NCBI RefSeq assembly: GCF_016019935.1
Contig: NZ_JAECMT010000003.1
Coordinates: 62,122-126,121, forward strand
Length of the DNA: 64,000 bases
Direction: 5' to 3'
Source of the DNA: Paenibacillus sp. GSMTC-2017
GTDB taxonomy: Bacteria > Bacillota > Bacilli > Paenibacillales > Paenibacillaceae
Shown: in pieces, positions 41,823-50,170 of the stretch
How the letters are laid out: the number at the start of each line of letters is the position of its first letter
Numbering within the stretch: position 1 is the first letter of the stretch
Notes under the pieces: generated by a model
What the model was told of the DNA's origin: nothing
The model's input: the letters and a program-made list of their open reading frames with translations, nothing else
Database searches by the model: none
Program-made: the position numbers and the translations under genes

Positions 41823-41848
41823 TAAGCTAGTTTCTGAGGTGATGAGAA

Positions 41849-42763
41849 GTGAAAGAATGGATTATTGAAACTGGGATGTTGGGTAAAAGGTACAAAGGGC
41901 GCTACGCTGTATCTAACTTAAATTTGAAAATTGCAAAAGGCGAAATATATGGTTTTCTCGGTCCAAATGGAGCGGGCAAAACAACGACAATTCGGATGCT
42001 GCTCGGATTAATTAAACCGTCTCATGGGAGCATCAACATTTTCGGACAATCGCTTGCAAAAAATCGGATGTCCATCTTAAGAAAAGTGGGGTCGCTTGTT
42101 GAGTACCCTTCTTATTACGGGCATCTTACCGCTGTAGATAACTTAGAAACGATAAGGCGGATTATCGATGCGCCGAAGTCTCGAATAGATGAAGTTCTTC
42201 ATATCGTTGGACTTACGAAGGAATCTAAACGAGCAGTGAAAGGTTATTCTCTTGGGATGAAGCAACGACTTGGTATTGCGAGTGCCTTGCTCGGAAGTCC
42301 AGAACTGCTTGTTTTGGATGAACCGACGAACGGGCTTGATCCTTCGGGCATTCTTGAGATAAGAGAATTGATTAAGGCGATGCCGAAAGAGCACGGCATA
42401 ACCGTACTAATATCTAGCCATCTACTGTCTGAAGTTGAGCAAATGGCGAGTACGGTGGGCATCATTCGTCAGGGCGAGCTAGTGTTCCAGGACACGATCG
42501 ATAACTTGCGTCAGCAAGCCCAAGGTTCAATGTCGCTACGGGTGTCAAATGCAAGGCAAGTACTTGAGCTGCTACGCTATAGAGGGATCGATGCAGTTCA
42601 GCATGAATCGATGTTATTGTTCAACAGTACCGATGATAAAGTTGTATCAAGGGTTGTTCAAGAAATTGTCCAAGGTGGTCATTCTGTTTACCGAGTAGAA
42701 GAGAAACGGAAATCTCTTGAAGAGCTATTCCTCCGCATTATGGAGGAGGGTGTGCGACAATGA
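41849..42763 (+). CDS. ABC transporter ATPase (LanF/BcrA-like)
   Basis: This ATPase has 304 residues, with Walker A GPNGAGKTT, the BcrA-type signature YSLGMKQRLGIA, Walker B LLVLDEPTNGLDP and the switch histidine in LISSHLLSE. The C-terminal extension (about 220-304) is typical of bacitracin and lantibiotic immunity ATPases. The GTG start follows GAGGTGATG. It overlaps the first permease by 4 nt. With the two permeases it would expel or remove peptide antibiotics from the membrane. A two-component system lies directly upstream. Confidence 0.93.
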   Translation: MKEWIIETGMLGKRYKGRYAVSNLNLKIAKGEIYGFLGPNGAGKTTTIRMLLGLIKPSHGSINIFGQSLAKNRMSILRKVGSLVEYPSYYGHLTAVDNLETIRRIIDAPKSRIDEVLHIVGLTKESKRAVKGYSLGMKQRLGIASALLGSPELLVLDEPTNGLDPSGILEIRELIKAMPKEHGITVLISSHLLSEVEQMASTVGIIRQGELVFQDTIDNLRQQAQGSMSLRVSNARQVLELLRYRGIDAVQHESMLLFNSTDDKVVSRVVQEIVQGGHSVYRVEEKRKSLEELFLRIMEEGVRQ

Positions 42764-43467
42764 TTGGTAGAGTGATACGTTCAGATCTTCTCAAGCTTAG
42801 AGGAAAAGGAATTTGGTTTCTGATCATGTTAGGTCCAGTAGGACTAGTTGCGATGCAAGGACTTAATTTTGGTCTTCGTTATGAGTATTTGAAGGGTGTT
42901 TATAAAGAGGATCTTTGGGGAGGACTACTAGAAAACATATCTATGTTTGTCCCTATAGCGTTAGGACTAGGTGCAACGATTTTGTGCTCACTACTAGCTA
43001 ATATTGAACATCAGAGAAGTTCGTGGAAGCAGCTTCTGGCACTGCCAATTTCGCGGAGTACAGTTCTCTGTTCTAAGTTTGTTATTACAGTGCTCCTTCT
43101 GGCGGTATCGTGTGTACTGTTGTTTATTGGCATTATTATACTTGGTCTAGGGTTGAAATTTGGCGGTGATATTCCGCTTGGAGATATTGCTCAGCTTAGC
43201 TTTTTTCCTTTTGCAGCAGCGATGCCTGTTATGGCTTTACTGTTGTGGCTTTGTATGGTTATGAAAAATCATACTCTTCCAATCACACTAGGCGTTTTGA
43301 TGTCGATTTTTTCGATGTTTCCGTTACCTGATTGGATGCCATTGAAGTGGCCGTCACTTGCTTACTACGGAACTGAGCAACTGTTATATATAGGGGCAGG
43401 TATTGGATGCGGGTTAGTTGTGTTGCTACTTGGCAACCTTCATTTCAATCGAAAGGATGTTGGCTGA
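42760..43467 (+). CDS. ABC permease, lantibiotic-immunity type (LanE/MutE-like)
   Basis: This membrane protein has 235 residues and six hydrophobic segments. It has the family segment RSSWKQLLALPISRSTVL between the second and third helices, as in the MutE/MutG/EpiE permeases. It is coupled to the ATPase by an ATGA overlap and followed by a second, related permease. The pair would form the heterodimeric channel of a LanFEG-like exporter. Confidence 0.88.
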   Translation: MIGRVIRSDLLKLRGKGIWFLIMLGPVGLVAMQGLNFGLRYEYLKGVYKEDLWGGLLENISMFVPIALGLGATILCSLLANIEHQRSSWKQLLALPISRSTVLCSKFVITVLLLAVSCVLLFIGIIILGLGLKFGGDIPLGDIAQLSFFPFAAAMPVMALLLWLCMVMKNHTLPITLGVLMSIFSMFPLPDWMPLKWPSLAYYGTEQLLYIGAGIGCGLVVLLLGNLHFNRKDVG

Positions 43468-43468
43468 G

Positions 43469-44209
43469 ATGAAAGCATTCATGAGACTACTCGCTTCAGA
43501 ACGGTTAAAACTAAGCCGTGCATACATTTGGCTCTTAATACCGATAAGCCCTTTGCTATCGTTATTAATTGGATCGCTATATAACTTGGATGAATATCCA
43601 AGTAATCTACATTACGAGGTTCTTCATTCGGCTACAACAACGTTGCATGCTCTACTGATGCTACCTATATTAACAGGTATTTTCTCGGCATTCGTGTGCA
43701 GATATGAACATAGTGGAGGCGGGTGGAAGCAACTATTGTCTTTGCCAGTATCACGAACGGGACTATTTATTGCAAAATTTGTACTTGTTGCTGTGATGTT
43801 AGGTGTAACACAATTGTTGTTTGCAGCTTCGATGGTCATAGCAGTAAACTTTCAAGGGGTTGAAGGTGGAGTAGAATGGGCTGGACTTTTGCGGAATGTA
43901 GTTAGCGGCTTTGTTGCTTGTCTTCCGCTTGCAGCCCTGCAACTATGGGCATCCATTGGCTGGAGCAGCTTCGCAGCACCACTCGCAATTAACGTCGCGA
44001 TGACGATACCGAACATGCTTATCGTTAATTCTGAAACATATGGACCGTACTATCCTTGGGCACAGCCAGCGCTTGCAATGATTCATAGTGGGACGATGGA
44101 CTTTGGTGCGTTCACGCTTCCGATGGAGAGTATGATGATCACGATTGCGGGTAGCTTCATGTTGTTTTTTGCTGGGGGATTAATTTATTTAAAGCGGAAA
44201 GAAATATAA
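43469..44209 (+). CDS. ABC permease, lantibiotic-immunity type (LanG/MutG-like)
   Basis: This membrane protein has 246 residues and six hydrophobic segments. Its GGGWKQLLSLPVSRTGLF matches the same permease family as the previous gene. ATG 43469 follows the upstream stop by one base and has GAAAGGA upstream; ATG 43457 is a second possibility. It is the last gene of the five-gene unit (regulator, kinase, ATPase, two permeases) that ends in the hairpin at 44308-44342. No precursor peptide or modification enzyme gene lies nearby, so this is a resistance rather than a production locus. Confidence 0.88.
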   Translation: MKAFMRLLASERLKLSRAYIWLLIPISPLLSLLIGSLYNLDEYPSNLHYEVLHSATTTLHALLMLPILTGIFSAFVCRYEHSGGGWKQLLSLPVSRTGLFIAKFVLVAVMLGVTQLLFAASMVIAVNFQGVEGGVEWAGLLRNVVSGFVACLPLAALQLWASIGWSSFAAPLAINVAMTIPNMLIVNSETYGPYYPWAQPALAMIHSGTMDFGAFTLPMESMMITIAGSFMLFFAGGLIYLKRKEI

Positions 44210-44307
44210 TCTTTTAATAAATTAGATAAAAATAATTAGAATACGTATAAATAAGAATTTAATGACAATTGAAGAATTTGCATGTTACAATAATTTGAAG
44301 TTTAAGG

Positions 44308-44342
44308 CGCTGTTATCCTATGGATAACGGCGTTCAATTTTA
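44308..44342 (+). terminator. Terminator of the peptide-resistance operon
   Basis: An 11-bp stem (CGCTGTTATCC/GGATAACGGCG, one G-U pair) with a 3-nt loop is followed by TTCAATTTTATT. Confidence 0.75.
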
Positions 44343-44355
44343 TTCATAGAGAAAA

Positions 44356-44379
44356 GTATATCTCTAGTAGAGTATATAC
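44356..44379. repeat. Inverted repeat upstream of the lipoprotein gene
   Basis: GTATATCTCTA and TAGAGTATATAC form an imperfect palindrome centred at 44367, about 90 nt before the lipoprotein start. It may be an operator. The rest of 44210-44467 holds only the terminator of the preceding operon. Confidence 0.3.
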
Positions 44380-44467
44380 CCGATTGCCTGACATTCAAAT
44401 TCTATCTACATCCTAGAATAGAGGCTATTTTATCAAGAGCTTATAGGTGAAGTAGGAGGAGTAGATC

Positions 44468-45169
44468 ATGTTTTTAAGGTTAATCTGTATTTTTGTTAGT
44501 GTCGTAATTTTAGCAGGTTGTGCATCCAATGTAACCGAACCTTCGTCGGATGTTACGAGTACCCCCTTACCTAGTGCGGTAGAGGAGCTATCTTCTAAAG
44601 TTATCGAGCCTTCGCCTAGCACTGACGTCGAGCCTTCTACAGAAGTCATCGAACCCATATCAAGCACAATAGAGCCTACCCCAGTTCTTGTTGCTTCTGA
44701 AGAGGCAACAGTTGAAAATCTTGTAGGCGCTTGGCAAGACGCAATGGGTGTTGGTTCGTCGTATACCAATTTGTATCAATTTCGTGAGGATATGACTTTT
44801 GATTTTATCGCTGACGCGATGGATTGTGCTAATAGAGAGCGCGCTTTTAGCGGTACTTGGACGTTCGAGGATGGTAAAATCATTCTTACTAAAACGCAGG
44901 ATTTAACGTTAGAAGGTGGTACACTTGAGCCTTCTACTGCGTCGTGTGGTTCAGATCAGGAGCTAGTTGGTGCTAAATTGGTTGTAAATACATATGAGGA
45001 TAGTGAACCAATTATTTTCGAAGTTAAACCAGCAATGGGTGAGGCGGATAGTCCATATTCAATGACCCAATACTTCGATGGAATTCAGTACTGGGTGTTA
45101 GGGGGAGGACCAGATCAAGTCGATCTTGATGAGGTTATAGCCTATTATGAGGAGAAACAGAAAGAATAA
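44468..45169 (+). CDS. Lipoprotein of unknown function
   Basis: This protein of 233 residues has a type II signal and lipobox (ILAGC, Cys at about residue 18). A low-complexity linker (about 20-75) is rich in S, T, P, E and V, with repeated VIEPS/VEPS units. The globular domain (about 78-230) resembles lipocalin-like or META-like small secreted domains (LVGAWQDAMG, FSGTWTFEDGKI), but no firm family can be named. AGGAGGAG precedes the ATG. It is probably anchored to the outer face of the membrane, with the linker spanning the wall. It lies alone between two operons. Confidence 0.8.
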   Translation: MFLRLICIFVSVVILAGCASNVTEPSSDVTSTPLPSAVEELSSKVIEPSPSTDVEPSTEVIEPISSTIEPTPVLVASEEATVENLVGAWQDAMGVGSSYTNLYQFREDMTFDFIADAMDCANRERAFSGTWTFEDGKIILTKTQDLTLEGGTLEPSTASCGSDQELVGAKLVVNTYEDSEPIIFEVKPAMGEADSPYSMTQYFDGIQYWVLGGGPDQVDLDEVIAYYEEKQKE

Positions 45170-45204
45170 GCAATCTCCTCAGGTAAATATTTCCGAAAAA
45201 ATGG

Positions 45205-45233
45205 TTGACGATCCTCGTAATATCCGATAGGAT
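45205..45233 (+). promoter_or_regulatory. Putative promoter of the sugar ABC operon
   Basis: TTGACG (45205-45210), a 17-nt spacer and TAGGAT (45228-45233) lie about 45 nt before the start of the binding-protein gene. The -10 match is weak. Confidence 0.4.
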
Positions 45234-45276
45234 TACTTGTATTAATAGTTACTAATACATAAGGGGTGTAGTCACA

Positions 45277-46386
45277 ATGAACAACAAGAAGAAGCTGCAA
45301 GCTGTTTTTGTGTTGATGCTTGCTATAGTAATTGTCGTTACAGGTTGCGGAGGCAATGGGGGTAAGAAGGACGAAGCTACGAAAGAGGTAGAAAATCTTC
45401 CTGCCGCGCTCAAAGAGAAAGGCGATATTAACATTAAAGTAATCCGCAAAATCGGCGGAGATGACCATACTGCACAGTTTCTAGCAGGAGCAAAACAAGA
45501 GGGTGAAGCGCTAGGCTTTAATGTGGACACGTTCTCTGCGAACGGTGACACAGCGAAGTTTCTAGATGCAATCGAGCAGGCGGCAGGCAGCAATGCTGAC
45601 GCAGTAATTCTTTCTCATGGCGATGATCCTGCAACTGTTGATGCCGTTAAGAAGTTAAGAGACAAAGGTATTGAAGTTGTTGCATTTGATTCCTTGCCTG
45701 CAGTCGGTGAAGTTAGCGGTGTAACACTAACTTCGCAAAAAGATGAGGCGCTTGCGCAATACGCACTCGATCAATTGGTGAAAGAAAAAGGTGAAGAAGC
45801 AAAAATCGTTTATCTTTGGGTAGATGGTTTCCCGCCAATGGTACGTAGAAACAATGTTTATCAAGAAACATTAACGAAGTACGCAGGTATTAAAGAAGTT
45901 GGACGTTTCGGAGTTGCTTCTGATAATACAGCAGTAGAAACACAAAACGCTGTTGCAGCATTGCTTACGAAACATCCGAAAGGCGAGATTGATGCAATCT
46001 TTGCAACATGGGATGCATTCGCAATAGGCGCTACTCGTGCTCTAGTTGAAGCTGGACGGACAGAAATTAAAATTTATGGAATCGACGTTTCCAATGCTGA
46101 CTTGCAACTTATGCAAGAAGACAATAGCCCTTGGGTAGCTACAGCTGCTGTTGACGCTAAGATGGTTGGTGCAGTTAACGTAAGAATAGCTGCTAAGAAG
46201 CTTGCGGGTGAAGAGACACCAGCTACGTTCGATCTTGATGCAGCACTTATTACACAAGAAGACTTGAAAAAATCCGATAAAGCAGTAAATGTATCGACAC
46301 TTGCTGATATTATCCCGGGATGGGGAACAACTGATGCATTTGAGACGGATTGGATAAAAGCTTTGAAAGAAGCTAACGCAAAATAA
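45277..46386 (+). CDS. Sugar ABC transporter substrate-binding lipoprotein (type 1, RbsB-like)
   Basis: This periplasmic-binding-protein-type lipoprotein has 369 residues, with a lipobox ending TGCGGNGG. The two-lobed fold of the ribose/galactose group (Peripla_BP_4) is indicated by DAVILSHGDDPATVDAVKKL, GIEVVAFDS and IDAIFATWDAFAIGAT. It delivers a sugar or sugar-like ligand to the permease encoded downstream. AAGGGGTG precedes the ATG. A hairpin between this gene and the ATPase gene probably gives the usual excess of binding protein. The ligand cannot be deduced. Confidence 0.93.
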   Translation: MNNKKKLQAVFVLMLAIVIVVTGCGGNGGKKDEATKEVENLPAALKEKGDINIKVIRKIGGDDHTAQFLAGAKQEGEALGFNVDTFSANGDTAKFLDAIEQAAGSNADAVILSHGDDPATVDAVKKLRDKGIEVVAFDSLPAVGEVSGVTLTSQKDEALAQYALDQLVKEKGEEAKIVYLWVDGFPPMVRRNNVYQETLTKYAGIKEVGRFGVASDNTAVETQNAVAALLTKHPKGEIDAIFATWDAFAIGATRALVEAGRTEIKIYGIDVSNADLQLMQEDNSPWVATAAVDAKMVGAVNVRIAAKKLAGEETPATFDLDAALITQEDLKKSDKAVNVSTLADIIPGWGTTDAFETDWIKALKEANAK

Positions 46387-46419
46387 GGTACTTTAGTGCT
46401 ATAATAGGTTAAATTATAC

Positions 46420-46449
46420 AGCGCCCTTATCCTAACGGATGGGGGCGCT
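46420..46449 (+). terminator. Intercistronic hairpin, partial terminator or mRNA stabiliser
   Basis: A 13-bp stem with two G-U pairs (AGCGCCCTTATCC/GGATGGGGGCGCT) and loop TAAC is followed by a weak pyrimidine tract only. It is typical of hairpins that reduce expression of transporter genes relative to the binding protein. Confidence 0.6.
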
Positions 46450-46479
46450 CTATCCTGTTTGGAGAGGAAGGTGCGCCTC

Positions 46480-48000
46480 TTGGCGAATGTCAATACAATC
46501 AGGCTTGAGATGAGGGGCATCTCCATTGCCTTTCCTGGCGTTCAAGCGTTAGCCGATGTTAATTTTTATACGGATACTGGAAAGTCCCATGCATTAATAG
46601 GTGCTAATGGAGCAGGAAAGTCAACGCTTATGAAGGTACTTGCGGGAGCGTATAGCCACTACACCGGGGAAATTTGGATTGATGGAAAGCAGGTCCATAT
46701 ACGTAGCCCGAGAGATGCTAAATTACTTGGTATTCAAGTCGTTTATCAAGAAGTAGATACAGTACTTATCCCTAATCTTTCTGTCGGAGAAAATATTATG
46801 TTGGAACATACTGTGCATGGCATGAAGGGAAAACATGTTATGCATTGGAAGACGCTTCATCAGTCAGCACAAGAGATTCTTGACCGATTGAATGTAAAGG
46901 TTTCAACGAAGAAGCTAGCTCAAGACTTGACGCTTGCAGAGAAACAAATGGTACTCATTGCTCGTTCTGTATCGATGGAATGTCGTTTTCTGATATTGGA
47001 CGAACCTACAGCTCCGCTGAGTCATAGTGAGACTGAACAACTATTTCATCTCATTTCATTGCTTAAATCTGAAGGCGTTGGCGTTATTTTTATTTCCCAT
47101 CGACTTCCGGAGTTATATGAAATATGTGATGACATTACGATTATGCGTGACGGAAAATTTGTCATTAGAGACGAACTTGCAAAGATAGAACAAGATCAGG
47201 TCGTTGAATATATGTTGGGTTCCAAGTTAGAAGGACAGTTTCCGAAGCGAAAAAGTAACATTGGTGATGTTTGTTTTGAAGCGAAACATATAGATGATAT
47301 CGGTAAAGTTAATGATGTAACGCTTAAAGTACATAAAGGTGAAATTGTTGGCCTTGCTGGGCTAGTAGGGGCAGGCAAGACGGAGTTATGTAGAGCGCTG
47401 TTCGGAGCATCAACGACTGCAACAGGGGAGACATTTCTTAATGGGGTGAAGCTTCGTATTTATAGCCCTTTTGACGCCGTTCAAAGCGGGATAGCATTAG
47501 TTCCCGAGGAGCGCCGCCGTGAAGGCGTGTTTGTTCATGAGTCGGTTGACGTCAATTTGACTGCTTCCAGTTTATCTCGATTTACAGGTAAAGGGGCTTG
47601 GCTGAAAAAGTCAAAAGAGAGATCGGAAGCATCAACGATTATTCGTGATCTCGGCATCAAGACGCCTAATGGGGATGTGCTGGTGGGGAACTTGTCGGGG
47701 GGCAATCAACAAAAGGTAGCGATTGGAAAGTGGCTATTGGTTGATGCTGATGTATACATATTCGATGAACCGACTAAAGGGGTTGACGTAGGTGCTAAGC
47801 GGGATATTTATAATGTAGTCGCTGAACTTGCTGCACGTGGCAAAAGTATATTATATGCTTCTAGCGAGATGTCCGAGATGATGGGCATTACTGACAGGAT
47901 GTATGTCATGTACGACGGCGCTATAATGAAGGAGCTTGTTACTGCACGAACAAACGAGGAAGAAATTATGTTATACAGCACGGGAGGTTTACGTAAATGA
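46480..48000 (+). CDS. Sugar ABC transporter ATPase with two nucleotide-binding domains (RbsA/MglA-like)
   Basis: This ATPase has about 506 residues and two ATP-binding cassettes. The first has GANGAGKST, the unusual signature region LTLAEKQMV and FLILDEPTAPL. The second has GLVGAGKTE, LSGGNQQKVAIGKWL and IFDEPTKGVDVG. The degenerate second Walker A is normal for this group. I prefer TTG 46480, which follows AGGAAGGTG, over TTG 46459. It overlaps the permease gene by 4 nt. It powers uptake with the binding protein upstream. Confidence 0.93.
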   Translation: MANVNTIRLEMRGISIAFPGVQALADVNFYTDTGKSHALIGANGAGKSTLMKVLAGAYSHYTGEIWIDGKQVHIRSPRDAKLLGIQVVYQEVDTVLIPNLSVGENIMLEHTVHGMKGKHVMHWKTLHQSAQEILDRLNVKVSTKKLAQDLTLAEKQMVLIARSVSMECRFLILDEPTAPLSHSETEQLFHLISLLKSEGVGVIFISHRLPELYEICDDITIMRDGKFVIRDELAKIEQDQVVEYMLGSKLEGQFPKRKSNIGDVCFEAKHIDDIGKVNDVTLKVHKGEIVGLAGLVGAGKTELCRALFGASTTATGETFLNGVKLRIYSPFDAVQSGIALVPEERRREGVFVHESVDVNLTASSLSRFTGKGAWLKKSKERSEASTIIRDLGIKTPNGDVLVGNLSGGNQQKVAIGKWLLVDADVYIFDEPTKGVDVGAKRDIYNVVAELAARGKSILYASSEMSEMMGITDRMYVMYDGAIMKELVTARTNEEEIMLYSTGGLRK

Positions 48001-48989
48001 ATGCCGTTACATCCACTCAGTCGAAAAAAAGGTTTGGAGCATTTGAGTTTTTTTATAAATATGGAACGTTAATTACTATTTTATTATTAGTTATCTTTTT
48101 TGGAACGATGAATGAAAACTTCCTAAGCTATACGAACATTATTAATATTTTACGTTCGATATCTATCGTGACTATTATTGCAATTGGACTAACGGTTTCG
48201 TTAGCGGTTGGCGGATTCGATCTTTCGGTAGGATCTACAGCGTCACTAGCGAATGCACTAGTTATTTCGATGTTTGTCTGGCATGGGCAAAGTGTAGGCC
48301 TTGGTATTGCCATTACGATATTGTTTTGTCTTGTTGTTGGACTCGTAAATGCCTTTTTGGTTATCAATTTTAAAATACAAGATATGCTTATGACACTCGC
48401 AACAATGTTTATTTTCCAAGGCGTAGCATTAACGTATACAAGAGGAGCAACAGTATCGCAAAATATGATTATGCCAAACGGTGATTTTGCAACTGGTGAA
48501 ATTCCAAAGCTGTTCGGCCAGCTTGGTAAAGTACCATGGATCATTATTATTATGTTTGTTGTTGTTTTGCTTGTACATTTGTTTCTGAACTATACGAAGC
48601 ATGGCCGTTATATGTATATGATCGGTGGAAATGCTGAGGCTGCTAAACTATCTGGCATAGCTGTTAGAAAATATAGATTGTTTGCTTATTTAATCTCTGC
48701 GTTGTTTGCTGGAGTAGGCGGTATTATTCTTGGAGCACGAGTAATGAGTGCCGAAGTGAATGCAGGTGGCCCCTACTTAATGGATGCTGTTGCAGCAGCA
48801 TTTATTGGCTATTCAGTGCTTGGATCAGGCAAACCTAATGCATTTGGAACGTTTGTTGGTGCTGTATTAATTGGTATTTTGTCTAATGGACTTATTATGC
48901 TTTCTGTACCTTATTACGCGATGGATATCGTGAAAGGTTCTGTACTCGCATTAGCTCTTGCCATTACATACTACAAGCGTAGACACTAA
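47997..48989 (+). CDS. Sugar ABC transporter permease (RbsC-like)
   Basis: This permease of 330 residues has about nine or ten membrane helices and the BPD_transp_2 hallmarks VGGFDLSVGSTASLANAL in the first half and YSVLGSGKPNAFGTFVGAVL near the end. It is coupled to the ATPase gene by an ATGA overlap and completes a ribose-type importer. The RDD gene begins 41 nt later and may be read from the same transcript. Confidence 0.94.
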   Translation: MNAVTSTQSKKRFGAFEFFYKYGTLITILLLVIFFGTMNENFLSYTNIINILRSISIVTIIAIGLTVSLAVGGFDLSVGSTASLANALVISMFVWHGQSVGLGIAITILFCLVVGLVNAFLVINFKIQDMLMTLATMFIFQGVALTYTRGATVSQNMIMPNGDFATGEIPKLFGQLGKVPWIIIIMFVVVLLVHLFLNYTKHGRYMYMIGGNAEAAKLSGIAVRKYRLFAYLISALFAGVGGIILGARVMSAEVNAGGPYLMDAVAAAFIGYSVLGSGKPNAFGTFVGAVLIGILSNGLIMLSVPYYAMDIVKGSVLALALAITYYKRRH

Positions 48990-49030
48990 AGGAAACATCA
49001 ACTTGATCTTGAAAGGACGAGTAGGTAACT

Positions 49031-50119
49031 ATGAATCAAATGCCCAATGAGCAATTTCATCAATACACACCCTATGTGAGTGGTAATGAGATGAGTCCAC
49101 AGCCTCCATCGGCTAAATATGTTGAAGGAATAATGGAGCTTTATGGATCTTCACTATTTTTCAAAAGATGGGGTGCAACCATTGTAGATTCCGTCTTTTT
49201 AGGTGGATTGAGTGCGACTTTATTTTTGTTAAATGAATCTTACCTAATAATTGGAATTGTAGTACTCGCTGTCGTATTTTTGTCCTATTATTTTTTGCTA
49301 GAAAGTTTGACGGGATATACAGTAGGTAAATATTTGTTCAGGATCAGAGCAGTTAATGAAGAAGGATATGCGCCAGGCATGGGAAAAGGATTCCTCCGTG
49401 CTTTATTGCGGATAGTGGATACCAACCCATTATTGTTTGGCTCGCTGCCAGCGGGCATCTGTGTTCTTGCAACAAAAAAGAAACAACGACTTGGTGATAT
49501 GGCCACTAACACATTTGTAGCTAGCACTAAAGATCTACAATCAAAGAGTAGCCGCTTTTCTGGTCTTTGGCTTAGCGTAGTCATTATCGCTTTGTTTACA
49601 TCGATTGTATTAATTGTAGTAGCGATCGTAAGTATTGCAACAGGTAAAGGTGGAATATTCGGGTCTGATGAGCCAGAGGTATTCCAAAGTTTCAATAGTG
49701 AGTTCCAAGTGACGGCTAACGAGAGCTGGTCAAAAATGGACGATTTGCATGATGAGGCTGATATTACAATTGGAAATATATTTAGTGAAAAATATTTGAT
49801 TGTTTTTAATGAGAGTAAATTAGATTTCGATCCCTACTTTACACTAGAAGATTATACTCAATTAGTTGATGATAGCTTCAGGGGTGCATATGCAGATGCC
49901 CAAGTAACGGATTACAAAGCGGTTACTATTGGCGGATCACCAGGTTATCAACTGGAATTTGAAGATGTAGCGGATGGAACTGAAATTACGTATATAGTGA
50001 CAAGTGTAGAAACCGGAGATCATTTCCATCAGATCATTGCTTGGTCGTTATCCTCCAAAATTGATTTAAGAAGAGAAGAGTTACTGGAAGTAGTCTCAAC
50101 CTTCCAGCCAGTTCAGTAG
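49031..50119 (+). CDS. RDD-family membrane protein with C-terminal extracytoplasmic domain
   Basis: This protein of 362 residues has a proline/glutamine-rich N-terminus and an RDD domain (about 40-170) with FFKRWGATIVDSV and the closing KKQRLGDMATNT. A further membrane helix follows (about 180-205), then a C-terminal domain of about 150 residues that resembles small secreted PsbP/DUF1795-like modules (FNSEFQVTANESW, GGSPGYQLEFEDV). RDD proteins are membrane proteins of mostly unknown role, some linked to ion homeostasis. AAGGACGAG precedes the ATG. A two-way terminator separates it from hflX. Confidence 0.82.
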   Translation: MNQMPNEQFHQYTPYVSGNEMSPQPPSAKYVEGIMELYGSSLFFKRWGATIVDSVFLGGLSATLFLLNESYLIIGIVVLAVVFLSYYFLLESLTGYTVGKYLFRIRAVNEEGYAPGMGKGFLRALLRIVDTNPLLFGSLPAGICVLATKKKQRLGDMATNTFVASTKDLQSKSSRFSGLWLSVVIIALFTSIVLIVVAIVSIATGKGGIFGSDEPEVFQSFNSEFQVTANESWSKMDDLHDEADITIGNIFSEKYLIVFNESKLDFDPYFTLEDYTQLVDDSFRGAYADAQVTDYKAVTIGGSPGYQLEFEDVADGTEITYIVTSVETGDHFHQIIAWSLSSKIDLRREELLEVVSTFQPVQ

Positions 50120-50124
50120 CAAGG

Positions 50125-50165
50125 AAAAACCTCCATAGTCGCTAATAGCGGCTGTGGAGGTTTTT
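50125..50165. terminator. Bidirectional terminator between the RDD gene and hflX
   Basis: AAAAACCTCCA pairs with TGGAGGTTTTT, with an inner CGCTA/AGCG extension. A and T runs flank both sides, so it serves both convergent genes. Confidence 0.9.
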
Positions 50166-50170
50166 GGTTT

